From Olleya aquimaris (GTDB lineage Bacteria > Bacteroidota > Bacteroidia > Flavobacteriales > Flavobacteriaceae), in NCBI RefSeq assembly GCF_003259525.1, contig NZ_QLLO01000002.1, positions 248,001 to 312,000 of the forward strand: 64,000 bases of DNA, read 5' to 3'. The translations under genes and the position numbers were made by a program. Of the stretch, positions 1 to 8,832 are shown piece by piece; within the stretch, counting starts at the first letter, position 1, and every line of letters begins with the position of its first letter. The notes under the pieces are model-generated. The model saw nothing but the letters and a program-made list of their open reading frames with translations. It was not told the origin of the DNA and did no database searches.

Positions 1-24
1 GTAGAACATAATAAGATTTCTGCT

Positions 25-1110
25 TTGACAGGAACTAGAGTACTGCAACTTATTGATTCTTTAGAAGCAGGTGGCGCAGAGCGTGTCGCAATTAATTTTG
101 CAAATGCTTTGGTAGGTGAGGTGGAAGGTTCCTTTTTATGTGCGACAAGAGCAGAAGGGTTATTAAAATCAAGTATTAATAGCGATGTGGGCTATCTATA
201 TATAAATAAAACAAAAACTATAGATTTTAAAGCTATAAGACGATTACATCGTTTTGTAAAAGACCATCACATTACAATAATTCATGCGCATTCTACGTCT
301 TATTTTTTAGCGACTATTATTAAAGTTTTAAAACCAAAACTAAAATTAGTTTGGCATGACCACTATGGTAAAAGCGAATTTTTGGAGCAACGTCCAAAAG
401 GCGTGTTAAAAATATGTTCTTATTTTTTTAATCATGTTTTTAGTGTCAATTCTAAATTAGAAACTTGGGCAAAACAGTATTTAAAGGCGAAGTCGGTTAG
501 TTATTTACCCAATTTTGCGATTAAAAATAAAATAGCTTCCACCACTAACTTAAAGGGAGAGCCTGGTAAACGCATCGTATGTTTAGCTAACTTACGTCCT
601 CAAAAAGACCATTTAAATTTACTACAAGCTTTTAAAGACGTATTAAAAACGCATCCAGATTGGACCTTACATTTGGTGGGACAAGATTTTAAGGATGCGT
701 ATTCTAAATCTGTTTTTAAGTTTATAAACACTAATCAATTAGAGTATAACGTCTTTGTTTATGGGAGTTGCCCAGATACCTCCGCTATTTTGTCCCAGTG
801 TACCATAGGCGTTTTATCCTCAAAATCTGAAGGCTTACCTTTGGCGTTATTAGAATATGGATTAGCTGGTTTGCCTGTTATTACAACCGATGTTGGCGAT
901 TGTAATTTGGTTGTTTCAAATAGACAAGAAGGGTTACTAATACCCTCTAATAATAGTTTAGCATTAGAAAAAGCATTATTAGAGTTTATTACTAATCCTG
1001 AAAAAGCTAAATTAGCTAGCAGTACATTGCATCATAAAGTAGAACTTCAATTTTCTGAAGCTTCGGCAATAAAAACAATTAAAGCCATCTATCAATCTAT
1101 TTTAGTTTAA
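25..1110 (+). CDS. Glycosyltransferase family 4 (GT-B) protein, 5' end uncertain
   Basis: Retaining GT-B glycosyltransferase, probably cytoplasmic and adding a sugar to a lipid-linked surface polysaccharide intermediate. The N-terminus reads RVLQLIDSLEAGGAERV, the usual acceptor-side start of GT4 enzymes including the glycine loop. The C-terminal half has the EX7E signature (E269 and E277, in SEGLPLALLEYG) followed by the GLPVITTDVGD nucleotide-sugar loop. About 361 residues is normal for the family. The only start codon in the window is TTG at 25, and the frame stays open to base 1, so the true start may lie outside. The stop overlaps the next start by one base (TAATG), so the genes are co-transcribed and probably translationally coupled. 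Sugar and linkage cannot be told from sequence. Confidence 0.88.
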   Translation: MTGTRVLQLIDSLEAGGAERVAINFANALVGEVEGSFLCATRAEGLLKSSINSDVGYLYINKTKTIDFKAIRRLHRFVKDHHITIIHAHSTSYFLATIIKVLKPKLKLVWHDHYGKSEFLEQRPKGVLKICSYFFNHVFSVNSKLETWAKQYLKAKSVSYLPNFAIKNKIASTTNLKGEPGKRIVCLANLRPQKDHLNLLQAFKDVLKTHPDWTLHLVGQDFKDAYSKSVFKFINTNQLEYNVFVYGSCPDTSAILSQCTIGVLSSKSEGLPLALLEYGLAGLPVITTDVGDCNLVVSNRQEGLLIPSNNSLALEKALLEFITNPEKAKLASSTLHHKVELQFSEASAIKTIKAIYQSILV

Positions 1111-2441
1111 TGACACAAACAGAATACATTAATAAAAAAATAGAAAACTTATTCAAGCCTTTTTATATAAAGCTGGCTTTAGCTTTAATGGTTGTTTCTT
1201 ATTTTTATAATTTACCAGCACTTAAATACAGCTTAACGGGTGATAATGAGTTGAGATTATATGATATGACCGGTATTGTCATATTGTTTATTGTCTTTAA
1301 TAATTTAAAGTTATTTACCGTCTACATTAAATCTAAAACCTACTTTAAATACCTCAATACGTTTATATTGTGGGCAGGTTTTACTTTAATATTTAATGCA
1401 GCTTTTAGTATTTATAAAGGTAGACCCTTATGGTTTGTGCAAACCTGTTTGTATTATTATCATCTACTTATTTTCTTTTATACAGCAGTGTTAATGGCTA
1501 TGTATTTAAGAAACCGATCCAATTATAAAAGAGCAGCTAGCTTTATATTAATTCTAGCAATTGCAGAAGCTATTTTAGTGTTTGCACAGCATGCTGGATT
1601 AGTACCCTTTTTATGGAATGATGTTTACCTTCAGGCTTATGGAGGGTTTTTATCTGGTGCATTAGGCCCTAACAAAATTAATCTAGGGATGAATATGTTG
1701 TTTTCGCTAGTGTTTGCAATTGGTTTATTAATGCAGAAGCAATTAAAAGTCAATCGTATTTTAATAATAATAACTGTCTTAACTAGTTTAGCCACCATTG
1801 GTGTATCTGGTTCTAGGACAACATATTTAGCGTTAATTGTATTTGTTTGTTACTTATTTATTTCTAGTACTAAAAAGTTTTTTGGACTCTCAATAGTTAT
1901 ATCCTTAGGAATTATTATTGCGTTTTTTTTAAACCTAGAATTAATTGAAACCATTACAGAAACCATTGAAAATAGAGTTGTTAATAAAGTGTCAGATCCA
2001 GGAATATTTACTGGACAAAACTTAAATGTTGGAGAATTATATGAAGATTTAGGGGCAGGTAGAAAAGAATTATCAATTAGATATTTGTATTATTTAATTG
2101 AAAACCCATTGATTATGCCATTTGGTATTGGATTAAATAATAGATTGCTTATTCAATTTTCAGCACATAATATTTACTTAAGTTTGATAAATGAAGTGGG
2201 ATTAGTGGGCTTGTTTTTATACTTTAAATGGTTAAGTAATTATTTGTTTTTAAAGTTTGGAAGAGTAAGATATTTAAAATCTGCATTAAGCGGATTAGTA
2301 ATAGCCATGTTAGTTACCCTATTTTTTGGAGAACATTTATATATTTACCGTTCATTATTTACTATTTTAGGTTACTTTTTATTAATTGTGGTTATGCTAA
2401 TTGCACCACGTTATTACTTTATTAATGCTAAATCAAAATAA
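1110..2441 (+). CDS. O-antigen ligase/polymerase-like polytopic membrane protein
   Basis: 443-residue inner-membrane protein with around ten or more hydrophobic segments and one large hydrophilic loop at about residues 285-335, ending near ENPLIMPFGIGLNN. This layout is that of the Wzy polymerase / WaaL ligase superfamily, which joins undecaprenyl-linked repeat units or transfers glycan to lipid A on the periplasmic side. Motifs that fit are GPNKINLGMN before the middle of the protein, GVSGSRTTYLAL in a membrane segment, and SAHNIYLSLINEVGLVG after the big loop, where these proteins carry the conserved His-Asn. Position inside a glycosyltransferase operon supports the role. Polymerase and ligase cannot be separated on sequence alone. 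Confidence 0.8.
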   Translation: MTQTEYINKKIENLFKPFYIKLALALMVVSYFYNLPALKYSLTGDNELRLYDMTGIVILFIVFNNLKLFTVYIKSKTYFKYLNTFILWAGFTLIFNAAFSIYKGRPLWFVQTCLYYYHLLIFFYTAVLMAMYLRNRSNYKRAASFILILAIAEAILVFAQHAGLVPFLWNDVYLQAYGGFLSGALGPNKINLGMNMLFSLVFAIGLLMQKQLKVNRILIIITVLTSLATIGVSGSRTTYLALIVFVCYLFISSTKKFFGLSIVISLGIIIAFFLNLELIETITETIENRVVNKVSDPGIFTGQNLNVGELYEDLGAGRKELSIRYLYYLIENPLIMPFGIGLNNRLLIQFSAHNIYLSLINEVGLVGLFLYFKWLSNYLFLKFGRVRYLKSALSGLVIAMLVTLFFGEHLYIYRSLFTILGYFLLIVVMLIAPRYYFINAKSK

Positions 2442-3363
2442 AATAGCTGTTGTTATACCTTATTATAATGCGTCTAAGCATATTGCTGATGTATTACAAA
2501 AACTTCCAGAATTTATAGATACAGTTTATATTGTTGACGATTGTGGAGAAGAGGCACTTCCTAGTACTATTTTAGAGACATTTAAAAAATCAGTATATCT
2601 AAAAAATAATAAAAATTTAGGTGTTGGAGGCGCAACTAAAACAGGTTTTAAACAAGCTATACAAGACCAGATTGATATTGTAGTTAAAGTCGATGCAGAC
2701 GACCAGATGGATACCAGTTATATTGAAGCATTGGTTAGTCCGTTAATACATAGTAAAGCAGAATACGCAAAAGGTAATAGGTTTAGAGATTTTAAAGCTT
2801 TAAAAAATATGCCTACTGTACGTAAAATAGGAAATTTAGGTCTATCATTTTTAACAAAAGCTGCAACAGGTTATTGGAATAATTTTGATCCAACTAATGG
2901 TTTTTTTGCAGTAAAAACAACGACATTAAAGCAATTAGATTTTGATACTATTGCTAATAGATATTATTTTGAAACCTCTTTAATTGCTGAGTTGTATTTT
3001 CAGGATGTTAGAATTAAAGATATCCCAATGCCTGCTATTTATGGTGATGAAAAGTCAAGTATGAGTGTTTGGAAAATGCCTTTTGTGTTTTTGCCAAAAC
3101 TATTTAAAACCTTTGTGAAGCGGATAATTAAATCATATTTTGTTTACGATTTTAATATGTCATCCATCTATTTGTTATTTGGAATACCTTTATTTTTATT
3201 TGGATTTATCTATGGATTGTACACATGGTGGTTTTATAGTTCAAAAGCTATATTTGCGCCAACAGGTACTATTATGTTGGTAACTTTAACTATCATTATT
3301 GGATTTCAATTGCTATTACAAGCTGTGCACTACGACATTACTAAAGCTCCAAAATCTAATTAA
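2425..3363 (+). CDS. Glycosyltransferase family 2 with C-terminal membrane segments
   Basis: Inverting GT-A glycosyltransferase of 312 residues. It begins KIAVVIPYYNASKHI, typical of GT2, with the first acidic motif VDDCGEE and the metal-binding DxD in VDADDQMD. Two hydrophobic segments at the C-terminus (after KRIIKSYFVYDF) suggest anchoring, as in DPM1/polyprenyl-phosphate sugar synthases. The start is placed at ATG 2425, not the upstream in-frame TTG at 2401, because the GT2 fold begins only a few residues after the ATG. This gives a 17-nt overlap with the preceding gene. It may make a polyprenyl-phosphate sugar donor or add a sugar to the repeat unit; the substrate is unknown. Confidence 0.86.
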   Translation: MLNQNKIAVVIPYYNASKHIADVLQKLPEFIDTVYIVDDCGEEALPSTILETFKKSVYLKNNKNLGVGGATKTGFKQAIQDQIDIVVKVDADDQMDTSYIEALVSPLIHSKAEYAKGNRFRDFKALKNMPTVRKIGNLGLSFLTKAATGYWNNFDPTNGFFAVKTTTLKQLDFDTIANRYYFETSLIAELYFQDVRIKDIPMPAIYGDEKSSMSVWKMPFVFLPKLFKTFVKRIIKSYFVYDFNMSSIYLLFGIPLFLFGFIYGLYTWWFYSSKAIFAPTGTIMLVTLTIIIGFQLLLQAVHYDITKAPKSN

Positions 3364-4953
3364 ATGAAGCGTTTAAGCAAGCAAAAATTACTTGTAATTA
3401 TTGTCTTTAATTTAATTATTGCTGTTGCTTATTACATAGACAATTTAGACGCTAATTATAGCGAGCTCTCCTCTGACATTCAAAATATTATCCCAGTAGC
3501 TCAAAAATTTGATAACCCAGAGTTATTTCAAGACGATTTATACTTGGATGATATTAATAATGTTAAATACTACACACCGTTTTATGTGCAATCATTACGT
3601 TTTATTGCAACTTTCACTAATTACAATTACGTACAAGCGGTTAATGTTTTAGGTTTTATTTGCCATGTAACTTTTGGAATACTATGGTTTTTCTTATTGT
3701 TTAGATTTGTCAATAACTTTTGGGTTGCCTTTTTGGTGTCTATACTTATTAGAGGTGTTATATGGCTTCCAGGTTTGGAGATTTGGGGTATATCAGATTT
3801 ATGGACCATCATGCCAAGAACCGTTTACATTAGCTTATTACCATTACCCTTTTTAATACTTTCAAATTCCTTTTCAAAAGTATTGCTTGCTAGTTTTTTA
3901 ATTGGACTTATTTTTAATTTTCATCCAATTACTGGACTTGGAGGTATCTTATTATTTATTTCATTTTTAATTTTAAGCTCCATTTATTTTCAAAAAAAAG
4001 AACGATTCACTTTACGGAATTTGTTTTTAGTCCTTGTAACCGTTGCACTAGGAATGATACCATTTGTATTCACTTATTTTGGTAAAACATCTTCTGAAGT
4101 TACTTATAGCATCGAAGAATTTAATAAAGCATTTAGTGCTAGGATTCCAGATTATTTTAATCAACCGTTTCAGTTTTTAAAACAGTGGTTACAACTAAAA
4201 ACCTTGTTTTTTATTCTACCATTAATAGTTTTCTATGTACTCTCTTATAAAAATCAAATTCAACATAAGAAAGCGAAACTATTAGTGTTGTTAACTGTTA
4301 TTCTTATACTAATACCAACCATTAGCGTACCTGTAGAGCAATTAGTAAACAAACTTTTAGGGCTTAATTTAAGGTTGTCTTTTCAGTTAATCCGTGTGCA
4401 AAAAGTAGCAGTTATTCCTGGATTTTTTGCTTGGGCTTTTATTTTAGAACGGATTATTAATACCAATAAAAACAGATTAAAATACGCACCTTACGTTGTA
4501 GGTACTTATTTAGTCTTATTGGTATTTAGTCAAAGCGTGTGGTTAAAAAAAGTTCCGTTTTTTGGAGAAGATATTTCAAAAACCATTTTACCTCATAATT
4601 TAAGTGCATTTTCTACTGAAAAAGACACAGAGTTAGCAATAGACAGAATGGCTAAATACATAAATAAAAATACAAATTCAACAGATATATTATGTGCAAG
4701 CTATATTTACAGAGGTGCCACAAAACGTTCAGTGGTATTTGACGGAAAAGGAGCTTCGATGCTAATAGAAGGTAATCCACAACAATTTATTTTGTGGCAT
4801 AAACGACAAGAAACCATTAATAGTCTAAACAATACGCAAGCAATTGTAGATTATTTAAAGCAGTTTAATGTAGATTATTTTGTGACTAGAAATAAAAACG
4901 TACCAGCTATATTAATTCATACTGAAGGAAGCATAAGTTTGTATAAATTATAA
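3364..4953 (+). CDS. Polytopic membrane protein of the polysaccharide cluster, function unknown
   Basis: 529 residues with one N-terminal membrane helix (residues about 9-25), then an acidic loop, about ten further hydrophobic helices, and a soluble C-terminal domain of roughly 130 residues (from about GEDISKTILPHN). The overall plan, with an acidic first loop (SELSSDIQNIIP..) and a C-terminal non-membrane domain, resembles GT-C type lipid-linked sugar transferases, but I cannot assign a family from motifs. The ATG follows the stop of the GT2 gene with no gap, so the two are almost certainly co-translated. The neighbouring GT2 could supply a polyprenyl-phosphate sugar that a GT-C enzyme would use; that link is inference. 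Confidence 0.7.
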   Translation: MKRLSKQKLLVIIVFNLIIAVAYYIDNLDANYSELSSDIQNIIPVAQKFDNPELFQDDLYLDDINNVKYYTPFYVQSLRFIATFTNYNYVQAVNVLGFICHVTFGILWFFLLFRFVNNFWVAFLVSILIRGVIWLPGLEIWGISDLWTIMPRTVYISLLPLPFLILSNSFSKVLLASFLIGLIFNFHPITGLGGILLFISFLILSSIYFQKKERFTLRNLFLVLVTVALGMIPFVFTYFGKTSSEVTYSIEEFNKAFSARIPDYFNQPFQFLKQWLQLKTLFFILPLIVFYVLSYKNQIQHKKAKLLVLLTVILILIPTISVPVEQLVNKLLGLNLRLSFQLIRVQKVAVIPGFFAWAFILERIINTNKNRLKYAPYVVGTYLVLLVFSQSVWLKKVPFFGEDISKTILPHNLSAFSTEKDTELAIDRMAKYINKNTNSTDILCASYIYRGATKRSVVFDGKGASMLIEGNPQQFILWHKRQETINSLNNTQAIVDYLKQFNVDYFVTRNKNVPAILIHTEGSISLYKL

Positions 4954-4957
4954 TTAT

Positions 4958-5968
4958 TTGAAACATTTAGTATACATAGGCAACAAGCTATCCCAAACAG
5001 GTAAAACAGCTACCACTATTGATACCCTTGGAAAAGGGCTTGAGGCTGCTGATTTTGAGGTTACATATGCTTCAAGTTATTCAAATATTCTTATGAGATT
5101 TCTGGATATGTTATGGACGGTTTTTATACACCGAAAAACAACTGACTATGTCCTAATAGATACCTACAGTACCTTAAATTTTTATTATGCATATGCTGTT
5201 AGTAAATTGTGCCAATGGTTTAAGTTAAAATACATACCAATATTACATGGAGGTAATCTACCAATCCGTTTAAAAAATAATCCTAGACTCTGCGCTTCCA
5301 TTTTCAATAAGTCTTTTGTCAATATTTCGCCCTCAGGTTTTATTAAATCTGAATTTGAGGCATTTGGTTATTCCAACATACAAGTGATTCCTAATAGTAT
5401 CTCTATTACAAATTATCCATTTACAGAACGAACCCTGGATAACGTCAATTTGCTTTGGGTACGATCCTTTTCTAACTTATACAATCCTAAGCTTGCTGTA
5501 ACTATTTTATTTCAATTAAAAGAAATTTACCCTGAGGCAACATTATGTATGGTAGGTCCAGATAATGATGGCAGTTTGAAATCTACCAAAGCCTATGCAG
5601 GCCAATTAGGTGTTGATGTGACTTTTACAGGAAAGTTAACCAAAGCAGAATGGATAGCATTATCAGCACACTACTCTGTGTTTATTAATACAACAAATTA
5701 TGATAATACACCAGTTAGTGTTATTGAAGCTATGGCTTTAGGTTTACCCATTGTGTCTACAAATGTTGGAGGGCTTCCGTATTTAATTGAACACGAAAAA
5801 GAAGGTGTATTAGTTAATCCAAATCATCCAGAAGCTTTTGTTGAAGCCATTAAACGATATAAAAACGATAGTGCTTTTAGAGCGTCTGTTATCAAAGACG
5901 CACGATTAAAAGCCGAATCTTTTGATTGGGAAAACATAAAACAACAATGGTTAACCACTTTAAAATAA
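4958..5968 (+). CDS. Glycosyltransferase family 4 (GT-B) protein
   Basis: 336-residue GT-B glycosyltransferase. The N-terminal domain starts KHLVYIGNKLSQTGKTATT with the glycine/threonine loop of the family. The C-terminal domain holds PVSVIEAMALGLPIVSTNVGG, the nucleotide-sugar binding loop. The usual EX7E is DX7E here (D249 and E257), a conservative change seen in some active GT4 enzymes. The best start is TTG at 4958, four bases after the previous stop; no in-frame ATG precedes the conserved N-terminus. Last gene of the glycosyltransferase run before a spacer with its own promoter. The sugar it transfers is not known. Confidence 0.87.
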   Translation: MKHLVYIGNKLSQTGKTATTIDTLGKGLEAADFEVTYASSYSNILMRFLDMLWTVFIHRKTTDYVLIDTYSTLNFYYAYAVSKLCQWFKLKYIPILHGGNLPIRLKNNPRLCASIFNKSFVNISPSGFIKSEFEAFGYSNIQVIPNSISITNYPFTERTLDNVNLLWVRSFSNLYNPKLAVTILFQLKEIYPEATLCMVGPDNDGSLKSTKAYAGQLGVDVTFTGKLTKAEWIALSAHYSVFINTTNYDNTPVSVIEAMALGLPIVSTNVGGLPYLIEHEKEGVLVNPNHPEAFVEAIKRYKNDSAFRASVIKDARLKAESFDWENIKQQWLTTLK

Positions 5969-5973
5969 AAAAC

Positions 5974-6003
5974 TTGCTTAAATACAATTACTTGTTATCT
6001 TTG
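5974..6003 (+). promoter_or_regulatory. Bacteroidota-type promoter for the sugar transferase gene
   Basis: TTG at 5974-5976, 19 bases, then TATCTTTG at 5996-6003, a full match to the Bacteroidota -33/-7 pattern (TTTG-N19..21-TAnnTTTG). Transcription would begin around 6010, giving a short leader before the ATG at 6028. It lets the following gene be transcribed independently of the glycosyltransferase operon. Confidence 0.72.
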
Positions 6004-6027
6004 AAATAATTCTTCCAACCAATAACA

Positions 6028-7422
6028 ATGACAGACACTAGTGGTATACACTTTGAAATTTCTGAACGTAAAATATTATTACGTTTATTTGATTTGTTAT
6101 TTGTAGGCATCTCCTTATTTGTTGTTAGTACCTTTTTTGAATTTGATTACTTTAGAGTCTATGACCAACATTGGGCATGGTTTATAGTGTTAGCACTTTA
6201 TATCTCTGTGTTTGGGACGGTTTTAGAGTTATACGATTTACAAAAATCTAGCCGATTAGAAACCGTTTTAGGGACCGTTTTATTAACGACATCTGTTACT
6301 GTGCTATTTTACCTGCTAACTCCCTTTTTTACACCGTCTTTACCAGAAAACAGATTACAGATATTGTATTTCTATCTGGCTATATTATTTGGTTTATATA
6401 CTTGGCGTTGGGCCTATATAACCTTTATTTCTTCTCCGCGTTTTTTTAAAAAAGTATTGTTGGTAGGTGAGACCTCTAATATTAAAAGTATAGTAGATGC
6501 TTTTGCTAACGCAGATCCAAATTATAAAATTATAGGGTTTATTAATTGTGAAACCGAAAAAAATGATGCCATAAAATTTAATGGTTTAAAAGAATATGAG
6601 CCCTCAGCAATGCATCAAATTATTAAAGAAGAAAGCATCTCTGAAGTAGTAGTCGCTAGTTATAATTCTGAAAATATTACCCCTTCTATTTATTCCGATT
6701 TAATTACTTTATTAGAGAAAGGATTCCCTATTAAAGAATACACACAAGTTTATGAAGATATTACCTATCGCGTGCCAGTTCAATTTGTAGGTAAAGACTT
6801 TTACAAGTACTTTCCGTTTAGTCGCAATAATAAAAACAAACTGTATTTAACCTATAGACGACTGTTTGATGTTATCTTGTCTGTAGTAGGCATTATAATT
6901 GGTGCTTTACTACTTCCTATTGTGTTAATTGGTAATCTTGTTGGAAACAGAGGTCCTTTAATTTACACACAAGATCGAGTAGGTATAAATGGTGTACCTT
7001 TTAAAATTTATAAGTATAGAACTATGGTTAAAAATGCCGAAACTGAAGGTGCTGTTTGGGCTTCTAAAAATGATAGTCGTATTACTGCTTTCGGTAAATT
7101 TTTACGTGTCACACGTCTAGACGAATTCCCTCAGTTTATAAACATACTTAAAGGTGATATGAGTTTGATTGGACCTCGTCCAGAACGTCCTTATTTTGTT
7201 GAAGAACTCTCTCAGGTTATCCCGTTTTATGAAACTAGACATATTGTAAAACCAGGACTTACTGGATGGGCTCAAGTAAAAGCACGTTATGGCTCTAGTA
7301 TTGATGATAGTTTGTTAAAACTTCAATACGATTTGTATTACATCAAACACCGAAGCTTCTTGCTGGACATTAATATTATTGTAAAAACCTTAAGTACTGT
7401 TATTTTCTTTAGAGGGCAGTAG
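6028..7422 (+). CDS. Undecaprenyl-phosphate sugar phosphotransferase (WcaJ/polyprenyl glycosylphosphotransferase family)
   Basis: 464-residue initiating enzyme of surface-polysaccharide synthesis: it moves a sugar-1-phosphate from a nucleotide sugar to undecaprenyl phosphate in the inner membrane. Four N-terminal membrane helices (about residues 15-135) are followed by a Rossmann-like CoA_binding_3 domain (about 145-250). A further hydrophobic helix near 285 leads into the bacterial sugar-transferase catalytic domain (about 275-460). Catalytic motifs are clear: KIYKYRTMVKNAE, LDEFPQFINILKGDMS, IGPRPERPYF and KPGLTGWAQV. The full length matches WcaJ-type enzymes. The sugar (glucose, galactose or an amino sugar) cannot be read from sequence. 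It closes the polysaccharide region and has its own promoter. Confidence 0.92.
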   Translation: MTDTSGIHFEISERKILLRLFDLLFVGISLFVVSTFFEFDYFRVYDQHWAWFIVLALYISVFGTVLELYDLQKSSRLETVLGTVLLTTSVTVLFYLLTPFFTPSLPENRLQILYFYLAILFGLYTWRWAYITFISSPRFFKKVLLVGETSNIKSIVDAFANADPNYKIIGFINCETEKNDAIKFNGLKEYEPSAMHQIIKEESISEVVVASYNSENITPSIYSDLITLLEKGFPIKEYTQVYEDITYRVPVQFVGKDFYKYFPFSRNNKNKLYLTYRRLFDVILSVVGIIIGALLLPIVLIGNLVGNRGPLIYTQDRVGINGVPFKIYKYRTMVKNAETEGAVWASKNDSRITAFGKFLRVTRLDEFPQFINILKGDMSLIGPRPERPYFVEELSQVIPFYETRHIVKPGLTGWAQVKARYGSSIDDSLLKLQYDLYYIKHRSFLLDINIIVKTLSTVIFFRGQ

Positions 7423-7610
7423 GTTGGTTAGTAGGTAGTAGTTAGTAGTTAGTAGTTAGTAGATAGTAGATAGTAGATAGTAGGTAGTAGGCAGTTGGCA
7501 GTAGGAAGTAGTTAGTAGGAAGTAGTTAGTATGCAGTAGGCAGTAGGCATAAGGCATAAGGCAATAGGGAATGGATAGGTAGCAGAAGAAGTAACTATAA
7601 GTTGGAGTTG
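7423..7610 (+). repeat. Degenerate 7-bp tandem repeat array (TAGTAGN units)
   Basis: Directly after the stop codon the sequence becomes a run of about 25 heptamers: TAGTAGT, TAGTAGA and TAGTAGG, drifting through GGCAGTA to GGCATAA units. Base composition (G+A+T rich, almost no C) differs from both neighbours. No reading frame of any length is supported here. Similar 7-bp-period arrays with other unit sequences lie at 17012-17062 and 18563-18596. Confidence 0.85.
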
Positions 7611-7651
7611 TCTAGTTTTTAATCAAATTCTTCTTTTTGTTTTAAATAAAC

Positions 7652-8818
7652 TTATGCTGTTGTTTTAAAATGCTTTAGAAGAAAAACATATCTTATAGCT
7701 AAAGCAATTAATACAGGGATTAAAGCAGGAGCAAAACGTTGTACGCCAATAGTCCAATGTAATGTCATTAAACACAACATTAACATTAAAAATTTAATGT
7801 ATCCAATACACCATTTTTTTGGTGTAGTTTTAACTAGTTGCAACACACACAATAGACTTAATGGAAAAGCCCACAATAAGTTGTAATTATATGCTGTACT
7901 AGTGTGGTCTGTTGCAAACCAGAGTAAGAATACTAAAACACCAATTATTCCAGTTGTTATAAAAACAACCACATCTAACCATTTGGTTCTTAATTGGCTT
8001 TTGTAGTCTTTAAAGGTTATAAATACAATAATTACAGCTATGATTGTTAGTACAACTAGAGGACTGAATAAAAATAAGGTGTTTTCTGATTTTTCTTTAT
8101 TGGTATAAATGGTCTTAGATTTAGTAACAAGCTTTTCTCCAGAGTTTTTTAAAGTAGCATGTTCAAAAAACAAGTGTATTTTTTCTGGTAAAAACAGCTG
8201 TTCTCTAGCAGAAGCCTGTCTATCTATAATCGATCCTAATGCTAAGTCAATCCCAAAACTTCCCCAAGTGTTCCAATGTACATGGCTGTCTATAAGCTCT
8301 CTAAAGGTTTGTTTTTTATAGTTGTTTGGTAAGTTATATTTTAAGTTTCCGTTTAGGGTAGTTTCTGTAACATCTCTAATTCTAGTAGCACAATTATCAT
8401 AGAAAAAATCATATAAGTAAGCGCCTTCATCTTGTTTATAATTAGCTTCAAGATAATTGTATAAGTCTTGCTTTTGAGTAGTGGTTAGATTTAAAATCTG
8501 CTCTTTAATCGTCCTATTTTCAGTAATATAAAAGCTTATAAACTGATTATAATTAGATTTTCCTTGTAGGTATTTTAATTTACCCTGAGCAAAATTTAAA
8601 TAAAAATTAGGGTCTTCAAAATTATAGCGACCAAAGTCGTAAGTTATATCTAAAAACCTAGATTTAATGTGGATTGCATTATGCCCAAATGCATCGTTTA
8701 AATTTTCACCAGGACCTATTGTTATGACACTTACTGTTGCGTCATCAGATAAAGGTAAAGTTTGAGAGAAACTGGTGGATACTACTAATAAAAAGAAAAA
8801 GCGCAATACTAAGGTCAT
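7652..8818 (-). CDS. DUF4105 (Lnb N-terminal periplasmic domain-like) membrane protein
   Basis: 388 residues with an N-terminal signal peptide (about 1-19). The DUF4105/Lnb-type periplasmic domain covers about 25-235, and about five membrane helices form the C-terminal third. Diagnostic stretches are SVITIGPGENLNDAFGHNAI (the conserved GH) and DFFYDNCATRIRD (the conserved Asn-Cys). These could be the His and Cys of a cysteine-hydrolase-like active site, as proposed for Lnb lipoprotein acyltransferases. Whether this protein acylates lipoproteins is unknown. It follows the PorV/PorQ family gene by 14 bases on the same strand, so they probably form one transcript. The ATG start gives a good signal peptide. 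Confidence 0.82.
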   Translation of the reverse strand: MTLVLRFFFLLVVSTSFSQTLPLSDDATVSVITIGPGENLNDAFGHNAIHIKSRFLDITYDFGRYNFEDPNFYLNFAQGKLKYLQGKSNYNQFISFYITENRTIKEQILNLTTTQKQDLYNYLEANYKQDEGAYLYDFFYDNCATRIRDVTETTLNGNLKYNLPNNYKKQTFRELIDSHVHWNTWGSFGIDLALGSIIDRQASAREQLFLPEKIHLFFEHATLKNSGEKLVTKSKTIYTNKEKSENTLFLFSPLVVLTIIAVIIVFITFKDYKSQLRTKWLDVVVFITTGIIGVLVFLLWFATDHTSTAYNYNLLWAFPLSLLCVLQLVKTTPKKWCIGYIKFLMLMLCLMTLHWTIGVQRFAPALIPVLIALAIRYVFLLKHFKTTA

Positions 8819-8832
8819 ACTACAAAGATAAC

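Noticed and set aside
7423-7610. CRISPR array
   Set aside because: Units are 7 bp and contiguous, with no spacers and no cas genes.
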